Assembly (NCBI GenBank): GCA_964532735.1
Contig: CAZHKK010000024.1
Location: forward strand, 1 to 6,794
Direction: 5' to 3'
Length of the DNA: 6,794 bases
Source of the DNA: JAJXYN01 sp964532735
Lineage (GTDB): Bacteria; Patescibacteriota; Patescibacteriia; JAGPKW01
How positions within the stretch are numbered: position 1 is the stretch's first letter; every line of letters begins with the position of its first letter. Below, piece after piece: positions 1 through 4,688 of this stretch. The notes under the pieces are model-generated. The model ran no database searches. It was not told where the DNA came from and was given only the letters and a program-made list of their open reading frames with translations. Position numbers and translations under genes: made by a program.

Positions 1-134
1 ATAAAAATAAATATAAAAATAAGATAAAAATACATAATGATTTATTTTTTAAATTAAAAAATTTTTTATTTAATAATATTGTATGTAATTGCGATTTTTG
101 TTTTATTAAGAGTATTATAAGAGAATAAAAAAAT
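1..134. other. AT-rich non-coding end of window
   Basis: No open frame of useful length is visible on either strand. The stretch is almost pure A/T, with runs such as A6T6 at 56-67. I see no convincing promoter, repeat family or RNA here. It probably lies downstream of the leftward rpsP operon, and its other neighbour is outside the window. Confidence 0.6.
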
Positions 135-163
135 AAAACCACGAATATTAAAATCGTGGTTTT
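135..163. terminator. Bidirectional hairpin terminator (distal)
   Basis: ACCACGA (138-144) pairs perfectly with TCGTGGT (154-160), and flanking A3/T3 extend the stem to 10 bp around a 9-base loop. T runs follow the stem on both strands; on the minus strand the run reads TTTTATTTTTTT. It is probably a back-up terminator for the leftward operon and could also stop rightward transcripts entering from outside the window. Confidence 0.75.
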
Positions 164-171
164 TAAATTTA

Positions 172-200
172 AAAAACACTGAATAAAATTCAGTGTTTTT
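172..200 (-). terminator. Intrinsic terminator of the rpsP-khpA operon
   Basis: CACTGAAT (177-184) and ATTCAGTG (188-195) form a perfect 8-bp stem with an AAA loop, extended by A5/T5 on the flanks. It starts 4 bases after the khpA stop on the minus strand and leaves a U-run in the leftward transcript. It ends the operon right after the KH gene, so rimM, trmD and rplS, which often follow in other bacteria, are not part of this unit. Confidence 0.85.
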
Positions 201-203
201 AGA

Positions 204-527
204 CTAGATAGAGAAATTTTCAATTCCTTCTGTAGATGCTTCTTCTGTGTTATTTTCATATCTAGATGGTCTTGAACCTTCTGGTTCAACAATCTTTAAA
301 TTAACTCTAGCATTGTTTTTAGCCCCAACGATTTTTAACAAAGTTCTGATAGCTCTAGCTGTTTGCCCTTTTCTACCAATAATTTGTCCCATATCTTCTG
401 GGTTTAAATTTAATGTAATTAATACACCCATTTCATCAACTGTTCTATCCAACTTTATATCTTCTGGATGTTGTACTATTGACTTAACAACGAAATCAAC
501 GAATTCTAAATCTTTTTGATCTGACAT
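204..527 (-). CDS. khpA: KH-domain RNA-binding protein, KhpA/YlqC family
   Basis: This is a 107-residue protein, slightly longer than the usual 75-90 because of an acidic C-terminal tail (about residues 83-107). The single KH domain carries the nucleic-acid-binding GxxG loop as GRKG at residues 51-54, inside IIGRKGQTARAIRTLL. In Firmicutes, KhpA pairs with KhpB/Jag as an RNA chaperone that affects cell division and elongation; the partner is not in this window. The start is supported by AAGGAA about 8-9 bases upstream on the minus strand, and the AGGAAC unit occurs twice there. The stop is TAG. It is the second gene after rpsP, a very common pairing across bacteria, and an intrinsic terminator follows at once. 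The 190-base gap to rpsP is unusually long and contains a structured element. Family assignment is firm; the cellular role is by analogy. Confidence 0.93.
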   Translation of the reverse strand: MSDQKDLEFVDFVVKSIVQHPEDIKLDRTVDEMGVLITLNLNPEDMGQIIGRKGQTARAIRTLLKIVGAKNNARVNLKIVEPEGSRPSRYENNTEEASTEGIENFSI

Positions 528-598
528 AATTTTTGTTCCTTATTGTTCCTAATTTATTTACATTATTAGAAACTTATTATTAAAGTTAATTAAATAAA

Positions 599-686
599 TA
601 ATAGATTAGTGTATAGCTGAAAGCGATTTATTTTGGTTTTGGCCGACCTTTTTAAAAAATCACTTTTAGCTTCCACTAATCTATTA
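599..686 (-). other. Candidate structured RNA element between rpsP and khpA
   Basis: A perfect 12-bp outer stem (599-610 with 675-686; TAATAGATTAGT and its complement) gains a G-C pair at 611/674. It continues through an irregular inner helix: AGCT 615-618 with 668-671, then 620-623 with 663-666 and 625-629 with 657-661. The tip can form GGT/ACC (635-637 with 646-648). The whole is an 88-base rod-like hairpin. On the minus strand, the sense of the operon, position 624/662 is a G-U wobble and 619/667 is a mismatch; on the plus strand the reverse holds, so strand is not settled by pairing alone. No U-run follows on either strand, so it is not a plain terminator. It does not match tRNA, SRP RNA or tmRNA motifs that I know. 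Possible roles are an RNase processing site, a leader controlling khpA, or an sRNA. Confidence 0.5.
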
Positions 687-717
687 ATCTATTTTATATA
701 AATATTTCTCTTAAGTT

Positions 718-1152
718 TTAAGCTTGAGGAGTTTCTGTAGATTCAGTAGTAGTTTCAGCTGCTTTTGCGGCCTCAGCTGCTTCAGCTGCTTTTGCAACTT
801 CTTCAGCTTCTTTTGCTTTTTTAGCTTCAGCATCAGCTTCAGCTTTTTTCTTTGCTTCTTCTTTTGCTTTTTTAGCTTTTGTTGGAATATAGAAAGCTTT
901 AATTGTTTTGCCTTCAATGACTCCATTTTTAACTAAAATATTGTTTACTGTTTCTGATGTTTGAGCTCCTTTTGAAATCCAATATTGAATTCTTTCTTTG
1001 TTTAACTCAACTTTTTTGTCTTTACTTGCAGGATGATAATGTCCTAAGTATTCTAAAACTGATGAGTTTGTAGCTTTAGCTTTTTCTGAAATAATCAATC
1101 TATATGAAGGTTGACTTTTCTTACCCATTCTTTGTAATCTGATTGTTAACAT
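718..1152 (-). CDS. rpsP: 30S ribosomal protein S16
   Basis: S16 is a primary-binding protein of the small subunit that helps the assembly of the 16S rRNA 5' and central domains. The conserved core is residues 1 to about 90: it opens MLTIRLQRMGKKSQPSYRLI, has LEYLGHYHP near residue 33, and RIQYWISKGAQTSETVNNIL near residue 54. Typical S16 is 80-90 residues; this one has 144. The extra ~52 residues are a low-complexity Ala/Lys/Glu helix ending in a Thr/Ser-rich tip. The ATG at 1152 is fixed by the family N-terminus, although no Shine-Dalgarno is visible in front of it. The promoter at 1218-1190 lies about 30-40 bases upstream. It is first in the operon with khpA. Other frames over the tail are open only because of codon repetition. 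Confidence 0.97.
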   Translation of the reverse strand: MLTIRLQRMGKKSQPSYRLIISEKAKATNSSVLEYLGHYHPASKDKKVELNKERIQYWISKGAQTSETVNNILVKNGVIEGKTIKAFYIPTKAKKAKEEAKKKAEADAEAKKAKEAEEVAKAAEAAEAAKAAETTTESTETPQA

Positions 1153-1189
1153 GAATATCAGTTAATTAATTATTAAAATATTATTGGAC

Positions 1190-1218
1190 ATTATATTATA
1201 TTTTAGTATGGAAGTCAA
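1190..1218 (-). promoter_or_regulatory. Sigma70-type promoter of rpsP-khpA
   Basis: On the minus strand TTGACT (1218-1213) is followed after exactly 17 bases by TATAAT (1195-1190). The predicted transcript starts near 1183, giving a leader of about 30 bases before the rpsP ATG. This is one of the best promoter matches in the window. Confidence 0.75.
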
Positions 1219-1253
1219 TAATAATAAAAGTTAAAAAGATAAAAAATTAAAAA

Positions 1254-1281
1254 TTGTAAAATAATTTATTTTTTGTATAAT
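1254..1281 (+). promoter_or_regulatory. Candidate upstream greA promoter
   Basis: TTGTAA (1254-1259), a 16-base spacer and a consensus TATAAT (1276-1281). The -10 box lies in the left arm of the inverted repeat at 1270-1302, and the predicted start would be near 1288, at the centre of that repeat. The leader to greA would be about 115 bases and would include the hairpin at 1345-1365. A second candidate lies downstream at 1306-1334. Confidence 0.5.
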
Positions 1282-1302
1282 TTAAGCCAAATTATACAAA
1301 AA
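1270..1302. promoter_or_regulatory. 14-bp perfect inverted repeat, operator-like
   Basis: TTTTTGTATAATTT (1270-1283) is repeated as its exact complement at 1289-1302 around the spacer AAGCC. Each arm contains a TATAAT, so a -10-like box faces right (1276-1281) and another faces left (1296-1291). No good -35 was found for the leftward one. It could be an operator over the greA promoter or, if transcribed, a stable A/U hairpin. Confidence 0.5.
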
Positions 1303-1305
1303 GTC

Positions 1306-1334
1306 TTTACATTGATTTAAACTTATGATATATT
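1306..1334 (+). promoter_or_regulatory. Candidate downstream greA promoter
   Basis: TTTACA (1306-1311), a 17-base spacer and TATATT (1329-1334). The predicted start is near 1341, giving a leader of about 60 bases that begins just ahead of the leader hairpin. If this is the real promoter, the frame upstream of 1403 cannot be coding, which agrees with the chosen greA start. Confidence 0.45.
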
Positions 1335-1344
1335 TTTTTTATCG

Positions 1345-1365
1345 AACCAAGAGAATTGGTTTTTT
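1345..1365 (+). terminator. Terminator-like hairpin in the greA leader
   Basis: AACCAA (1345-1350) pairs with TTGGTT (1356-1361) around a GAGAA loop and is followed by TTTT, a run of six T counting the stem end. The stem is short with only two G-C pairs, so termination would be partial. It sits between both promoter candidates and the greA Shine-Dalgarno, where an attenuator would be expected. Confidence 0.45.
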
Positions 1366-1402
1366 ATTATTTCTAATTTTAATTAAAGAAAGGGAAAGTG
1401 AT

Positions 1403-1873
1403 ATGCAAGGAATACAGAAACATTATGTATCAGAAGATGGATACAATGATATAAAAAAAGAGTTGGACTATAGAAAAAGTGATTTAAGAAAAGAAATTGC
1501 TGAAAGAATTAAGGTTGCAAAGGAGTTTGGAGACTTATCAGAAAATGCTGCATACACAGAAGCAAGAGAAGCTCAAAATGAAAATGAAGCTAAAATAAGA
1601 GAATTAGAAGATATGATTCTTACTGCTGAGGTTGTAAAAGCTGATAAAGGCATAAACAAAATACAAATAGGATCAAAATTTACAGTTGAATTAAATGGTA
1701 AAGAAAATGATTATTATTTAGTTGGATCTTCTGAGGCTGATCCTGTTATGTTTAAAATTTCTAATGAATCTCCACTTGGTAAGGTTTTTCTTGGAAAAAG
1801 CGCTGGTGATGAAGCAGAATTTCATGGGCCATCAGGTAATGTTACAAAATTTAAAATCAAAAAAATATTATAA
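1403..1873 (+). CDS. greA: Transcription elongation factor GreA
   Basis: GreA enters the RNA polymerase secondary channel and stimulates cleavage of backtracked transcripts. The protein has 156 residues, close to the usual 158. The N-terminal coiled coil spans about residues 10-78; its tip reads FGDLSENAAY, with the catalytic acidic pair at D44 and E47. The C-terminal FKBP-like domain (about 82-156) contains the family patterns DPVMFKISNESPLGKVFLGKSAGDEAEF. The frame stays open upstream to an ATG at 1325, but the extra 26 residues are unlike any GreA and overlap the promoter and leader. The ATG at 1403 has a strong Shine-Dalgarno (GAAAGGG, 8 bases before). It is monocistronic: promoter candidates and a leader hairpin lie upstream and an intrinsic terminator overlaps the stop codon. 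Confidence 0.96.
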   Translation: MQGIQKHYVSEDGYNDIKKELDYRKSDLRKEIAERIKVAKEFGDLSENAAYTEAREAQNENEAKIRELEDMILTAEVVKADKGINKIQIGSKFTVELNGKENDYYLVGSSEADPVMFKISNESPLGKVFLGKSAGDEAEFHGPSGNVTKFKIKKIL

Positions 1874-1903
1874 TAAAATACTAGCTTAATGCTAGTATTT
1901 TAT
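1873..1903 (+). terminator. Intrinsic terminator of greA
   Basis: A perfect 13-bp stem: ATAAAATACTAGC (1873-1885) with its complement at 1891-1903, loop TTAAT. The right arm ends in TTTTAT. It begins on the last base of the greA stop codon. The near symmetry would allow some leftward activity as well. Confidence 0.8.
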
Positions 1904-1904
1904 G

Positions 1905-1933
1905 TTGACTTTATTGAATAAATTTGTTATATT
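1905..1933 (+). promoter_or_regulatory. Promoter of the 111-codon orphan gene
   Basis: TTGACT (1905-1910), a 17-base spacer and TATATT (1928-1933). It starts immediately after the greA terminator, and the predicted start is near 1940, about 27 bases before the ATG at 1967. This supports the next gene as an independent, expressed unit. Confidence 0.7.
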
Positions 1934-1966
1934 TTTAAATCAAAAAATAAAGAAAGGGGATATTTA

Positions 1967-2302
1967 ATGAAACTTTTTGATCTTAATGGTTTTGCACTTG
2001 CTGGAATTTTATCTTATTTTGATTCTTGTTTCTTGCATATGGTGTCTTTGTTTTTAAAAAAAAATATAAATACACTCGAAGCTTTTGTTTTGGCTGATAT
2101 TTATGTTTGTGATATTAGCAATTTATTTAAAGCAGAAGAAAATTTTTGCATTAAAGATAATTTTGTTACTTATACTAATAATGATATAAAAATTATTATT
2201 AATTCAAAATTTAATTCTGTTATGATAGATGCAAATCTTTCTTTTTTAGATAAAGAGAATATTGAATACATATTGAGATTAGCAAGATATAAAACTGCTT
2301 AA
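1967..2302 (+). CDS. Unrecognised small protein (111 aa)
   Basis: I do not recognise this family. The product is 111 residues, probably cytosolic. Residues 8-30 are hydrophobic but hold D19 and H24, so a membrane segment is doubtful. There are three cysteines (C21, C48, C61) with no metal-site spacing. The second half alternates short hydrophobic strands (about 66-90: FVTYTNNDIKIIINSKFNSVMIDANL) and ends in an amphipathic helix, DKENIEYILRLARYKTA; this suggests a small alpha/beta fold. Evidence that it is a real gene is good: a sigma70-type promoter at 1905-1933, a strong Shine-Dalgarno AGAAAGGGGA 6-7 bases before ATG, and its own terminator 8 bases after TAA. It lies between greA and the CIRCE-controlled chaperone genes but is separated from both by terminators, so linkage to stress is only positional. 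Confidence 0.8.
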   Translation: MKLFDLNGFALAGILSYFDSCFLHMVSLFLKKNINTLEAFVLADIYVCDISNLFKAEENFCIKDNFVTYTNNDIKIIINSKFNSVMIDANLSFLDKENIEYILRLARYKTA

Positions 2303-2309
2303 TACTTAT

Positions 2310-2335
2310 AACGTTAGTTTTACTAACGTTTTTTT
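2310..2335 (+). terminator. Intrinsic terminator of the 111-codon gene
   Basis: AACGTTAGT (2310-2318) pairs with ACTAACGTT (2322-2330) around a TTT loop and runs into a T-tract (seven T at 2329-2335, then more after one A). A strong rightward terminator that insulates the CIRCE promoter just downstream. Confidence 0.88.
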
Positions 2336-2347
2336 ATTTTTTTACTA

Positions 2348-2374
2348 TTAGCACTTGACACTTTTGAGTGCTAA
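2348..2374 (+). promoter_or_regulatory. CIRCE operator (HrcA binding site)
   Basis: TTAGCACTT (2348-2356), nine bases, GAGTGCTAA (2366-2374). This matches the CIRCE consensus TTAGCACTC-N9-GAGTGCTAA at 17 of 18 positions; only the last base of the left arm differs (T for C). The dyad continues outward: 2340-2355 pairs perfectly with 2367-2382, a 16-bp stem. It stands 34 bases before hrcA, the expected place for HrcA autoregulation of hrcA-grpE. As RNA it would also form a stable hairpin if transcription came from upstream. Confidence 0.95.
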
Positions 2375-2383
2375 TAGTAAAAT
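2355..2383 (+). promoter_or_regulatory. hrcA promoter overlapping CIRCE
   Basis: A consensus -35 TTGACA (2355-2360) lies inside the CIRCE element, overlapping its left arm and spacer. A TAAAAT -10 follows after 17 bases (2378-2383), in the outer right arm. The predicted start is near 2390, so the hrcA leader is only about 18 bases. HrcA bound to CIRCE would cover the whole promoter, implying direct steric repression. Confidence 0.75.
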
Positions 2384-2407
2384 TATTTTGAAGATAAATA
2401 AATATTC

Positions 2408-3088
2408 ATGAAAAATTTAACTGATAGACAAAAAGAACTTTTAAGAATAGTTGTTGAAAATTATATTGAAACAAGTATTCCTGTTGGTTCAAAACAAATT
2501 ACAGAACAATTAAATTTTAGTTCTGCTACTATAAGAAATGAAATGGCAGAATTGGAATCTCTTGGGTATTTAATTCAACCACATATTTCTGCTGGTAGAA
2601 TTCCCACAGAAGAAGCTTATGTATTTTATGTTAACAATTTTTTGTTAGATACTAAAATCTCTTCTTCTGATGAGGTTTTATTGGCTGATATAAAGAATGA
2701 AGATACAAGAGAATATTGTAAAAATGTAGCAAAAAAGCTTGCTGATATGTTTAGTTTAGCTATTGTTGTTTCTTTTTCAAAAAATGATATTTATTTTACA
2801 GGAGTTTCTGGACTTTTTTCTCAAATGGAATTTAAAAAAGATTTCGTTTGTTTGTCTGATTTTACTTCTTTACTTGATCATTTAGAGGAAAAAAATTTTT
2901 TAATATTTGATAAGTTGGAAAATGATGTAAATATTAGTATTGGTTCAGACAATCCTTTTTCTGAGTTTTGTGGTTCAGTGATAGTAAAATTTTCAAACAG
3001 TATTGTTTTATCTGTTATTGGTCCTATAAGAATGGATTATAATAGAGTTCTAAATTGTTTGAATTATATAAAAGATAAAATTAAATAA
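2408..3088 (+). CDS. hrcA: Heat-inducible transcription repressor HrcA (compact form)
   Basis: HrcA represses chaperone genes by binding CIRCE and depends on chaperones (GroEL in Bacillus) to stay active. The N-terminal winged helix is very well conserved: residues 1-30 open LTDRQKELLRIVVENYIETSIPVGSK, then SSATIRNEMAELESLGYL (38-55) and QPHISAGRIPTEEAYVFYV (57-75). The C-terminal end MDYNRVLNCLNYIKDKI also matches the family. At 226 residues it is over 100 shorter than the classical ~340, so the middle, including much of the inserted dimerisation domain and part of the GAF-like fold, is reduced. There is no frameshift sign; the frame is clean throughout. The start at 2408 is set by the family N-terminus; no Shine-Dalgarno is visible in the short leader. 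CIRCE lies just upstream and grpE begins 6 bases after its stop, so the two are co-transcribed. Confidence 0.95.
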   Translation: MKNLTDRQKELLRIVVENYIETSIPVGSKQITEQLNFSSATIRNEMAELESLGYLIQPHISAGRIPTEEAYVFYVNNFLLDTKISSSDEVLLADIKNEDTREYCKNVAKKLADMFSLAIVVSFSKNDIYFTGVSGLFSQMEFKKDFVCLSDFTSLLDHLEEKNFLIFDKLENDVNISIGSDNPFSEFCGSVIVKFSNSIVLSVIGPIRMDYNRVLNCLNYIKDKIK

Positions 3089-3094
3089 ATAAAG

Positions 3095-3616
3095 ATGAAT
3101 AATAAAGAAAAAAAAGAAGAAAAAAATAATATTAAAGAAGACGAGATTGTTTCTGAGGAACAAAAAAATAACGAAGAACAAAAAGAAGAAAAAAATGTTG
3201 ATTATAAAGATATTGCCATGAGAGCTATTGCTGATTTAGATAATTTTAAAAAAAGAAATGAAGAAGAAAAACAAGAATTTAGAAAAATTATGTCTTTTAA
3301 TGTTGTTTCTGAATTTCTTGATATTTATAATAATTTAAAACAAGCAGAATCTTATATTCCAGAAAACCAAAAAGATCTTGGATGGGTTAAAGGAATTGTT
3401 ATGATAGTTGGTCAATTTAAAGAAAGATTTAATCAATTTGGTATTGAAGAATTTTCATGCATTGGTCAAAAGTTTGATTATAATACTATGGATGCTGTTT
3501 CTACAGAAAAAGATGAGACAAAAGAGGAGGATGTTGTTTTAAAAGAAATTAGTTCTGGTTTTAAAATGGGTGAAAAAGTTGTTCAACATGCAAAAGTGAT
3601 TGTTAATAAAATATAA
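3095..3616 (+). CDS. grpE: Nucleotide exchange factor GrpE
   Basis: GrpE releases ADP from DnaK and lets substrate leave. The protein has 173 residues, a usual length. Residues 1-35 are a highly charged, low-complexity Lys/Glu/Asn leader, as in many GrpE proteins. The long dimerising helix follows, with the family block ADLDNFKKR at 46-54. The beta-rich head that contacts DnaK holds GIEEF, GQKFDYNTMDAV, and the signature VLKEISSGFKMGEKVVQHAKVIV (about 148-170). The gap to hrcA is 6 bases with no clear Shine-Dalgarno, which suggests translation coupled to hrcA. It falls under CIRCE control. No hairpin terminator with a U-run follows, so read-through into hsp20 is possible. Confidence 0.96.
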   Translation: MNNKEKKEEKNNIKEDEIVSEEQKNNEEQKEEKNVDYKDIAMRAIADLDNFKKRNEEEKQEFRKIMSFNVVSEFLDIYNNLKQAESYIPENQKDLGWVKGIVMIVGQFKERFNQFGIEEFSCIGQKFDYNTMDAVSTEKDETKEEDVVLKEISSGFKMGEKVVQHAKVIVNKI

Positions 3617-3630
3617 TATAATTTAATTTA

Positions 3631-3654
3631 ATTAATAATATGCATATTATTAAT
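3631..3654 (+). repeat. 24-bp perfect palindrome ahead of hsp20
   Basis: ATTAATAATATG (3631-3642) is followed directly by its complement (3643-3654), centred on ATGCAT; ATGCAT occurs again at 3661-3666. As RNA it forms a 10-bp stem of only A-U pairs with a UGCA loop, starting 15 bases after the grpE stop and ending 14 bases before the hsp20 Shine-Dalgarno. No U-run follows, so it is a poor terminator. It could be an operator, an mRNA processing or stability hairpin, or a heat-labile structure. A TATAAT at 3612-3617 overlaps the grpE stop but has no good -35. Confidence 0.5.
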
Positions 3655-3683
3655 ATTTGTATGCATAGAAAGGAAGTTTAATT

Positions 3684-4112
3684 ATGTCTATTATAAAATA
3701 TAATCCTTTTAATGAGGTTGATAATATTTGGGATGACTTTTTTAATGATGGTAAATTTATTCCGGTTATCCCAAATTCTGCTTCTATGATGCCACCAATG
3801 GATGTTTATGATGATAAAGATAATGTTTATGTGGATGTTGCATTATCTGGTGTTGACCCTAAGGATGTTAGTATAGAAATAGAAAACGGTTTATTGTGTG
3901 TTAGTGGAAATATTGAAAAAAAGACAGAAATCGATGAAAAAAATTATTATAAAAAAGAGATAAGAAGGAGTGCTTTTTCAAGAAAAATAGCTTTACCTTC
4001 AGAGGTTAATGGAGAAAAAGCAGAAGCTTCCTATAAAAATGGTGTTTTGAAAATTTCTATTCCAAAAAAAGATGAGGTTAAACCAAAAAAAATAGAGGTT
4101 AAGATTAAATAA
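3684..4112 (+). CDS. Small heat-shock protein, Hsp20/alpha-crystallin family
   Basis: An ATP-independent holdase that binds unfolding proteins and passes them to DnaK. The protein has 142 residues, a typical size. A short N-terminal arm (1-37) opens with NPFNEVDNIWDDFF, a common Hsp20 start. The alpha-crystallin domain (about 38-128) begins PPMDVYDDKDNVYVDVALSGVDPKDVSIEIENGLLCVSG and ends with the hallmark GVLKISIPK (120-128). The tail carries an I-x-V type motif (IEV, 137-139) that usually docks on a neighbouring subunit during oligomer assembly. The start has a strong Shine-Dalgarno (AAAGGAAG, 7 bases before). The 67-base gap after grpE contains a palindrome. It may be read from the CIRCE promoter or from its own weak promoter; no second CIRCE is present. 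Confidence 0.95.
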   Translation: MSIIKYNPFNEVDNIWDDFFNDGKFIPVIPNSASMMPPMDVYDDKDNVYVDVALSGVDPKDVSIEIENGLLCVSGNIEKKTEIDEKNYYKKEIRRSAFSRKIALPSEVNGEKAEASYKNGVLKISIPKKDEVKPKKIEVKIK

Positions 4113-4118
4113 AAAAAT

Positions 4119-4148
4119 AAGCCAATTCTGTTTTTATAGAATTGGCTT
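4119..4148. terminator. Bidirectional terminator between hsp20 and the orphan gene
   Basis: AAGCCAATTCT (4119-4129) pairs perfectly with AGAATTGGCTT (4138-4148) around an 8-base loop. On the minus strand it is followed by TTATTTTTTT, a good U-run, so it mainly serves the leftward gene ending at 4156. Rightward from hsp20 the stem is followed only by a short T run, so it would act more weakly there. It lies 6 bases after the hsp20 stop and 7 from the other gene's stop. Confidence 0.82.
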
Positions 4149-4155
4149 GTAGTTA

Positions 4156-4665
4156 TCAACCGAAGAAGAAATCTTTTATTGCTTTTTTATAATTTTCATT
4201 GGATTCAAATAATATAAAGTTTTTTTCAAGGAAAATCCAGCAATTTGGAGAAAAATTATCTTTTCGATTGGCTCCCATAGCGGTTTCAAATAGGTTGTAT
4301 TTTTTACCAAAAAGATCTTTTTCTATTTCTGGATTTTCCTTAATTTCTGATAATAATTTGTTTATTTCAGAAATATGTTCAGATTTTACGATTCCTGTTA
4401 TGTTATTAAAATTTATAATTTCATAGTATTCAAGATTTTCTACTATAAATTCTCTAGTTTTTCGGATACTTTTATAAGTGTCGTCATGTAATTCTGGATC
4501 TTTTGGGACATCATACAAACTCATAGAGTGCCATACTGGATTGAAAAGAAGGATACTTTTTAACATCCATCTTTCTTCTTCCTCTTGTGTGTTTCTAAAT
4601 ATTGATGGAATTATTAAAATTTTAGGATCATCCTTTTTGATTGTTTCCTTAGTTGATTTTAACAT
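4156..4665 (-). CDS. Unrecognised protein (169 aa), antisense within the chaperone locus
   Basis: I do not recognise the family. The product is 169 residues, soluble, with no signal peptide or clear membrane helix. Visible blocks are a hydrophobic strand KILIIPSIF (15-23), an acidic patch EEEE (28-31), NPVWHSMSLYDVPKDPELHDD (42-62), a predicted helical stretch (64-118), and NLFETAMGANRKDNFSPNCWIFLEKNFILFES (124-155), ending DFFFG. W33, W45, C142 and W143 are notable. The frame is open up to an ATG at 4749, but I chose 4665: AAAGGAG stands 6-7 bases before it, and the promoter at 4743-4716 lies inside the longer version. The stop is TGA followed directly by TAA. It faces hsp20 tail to tail, diverges from dnaK, and has its own promoter, palindrome and terminator, so it is an independent unit. 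Confidence 0.82.
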   Translation of the reverse strand: MLKSTKETIKKDDPKILIIPSIFRNTQEEEERWMLKSILLFNPVWHSMSLYDVPKDPELHDDTYKSIRKTREFIVENLEYYEIINFNNITGIVKSEHISEINKLLSEIKENPEIEKDLFGKKYNLFETAMGANRKDNFSPNCWIFLEKNFILFESNENYKKAIKDFFFG

Positions 4666-4688
4666 ATTGAACTCCTTTATGTGGTTTT

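Noticed and set aside
247..519. Rightward open frame opposite khpA
   Set aside because: Lies wholly antisense to the conserved KH gene, has no family resemblance and no Shine-Dalgarno.
599..686. tRNA or SRP RNA in the rpsP-khpA spacer
   Set aside because: No T-loop GGTTCRA motif or cloverleaf, and no SRP tetraloop/GGAAGGA-like core; the fold is one long rod.
711..936. Open frames on both strands over the 3' part of rpsP
   Set aside because: They arise from the repetitive Ala/Lys/Glu codons of the S16 tail; products are low-complexity Lys/Leu or Phe/Cys/Ser strings.
1325..1402. Upstream extension of greA to an earlier ATG
   Set aside because: The extra residues are not GreA-like, overlap the promoter candidate and leader hairpin, and a strong Shine-Dalgarno precedes the ATG at 1403.
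4156..4158. Possible alternative genetic code (TGA as Gly or Trp), prompted by TGA being followed directly by TAA
   Set aside because: No in-frame TGA occurs in any recognised gene, and Gly and Trp use ordinary codons, so reassignment is unlikely. The tandem stop alone proves nothing.
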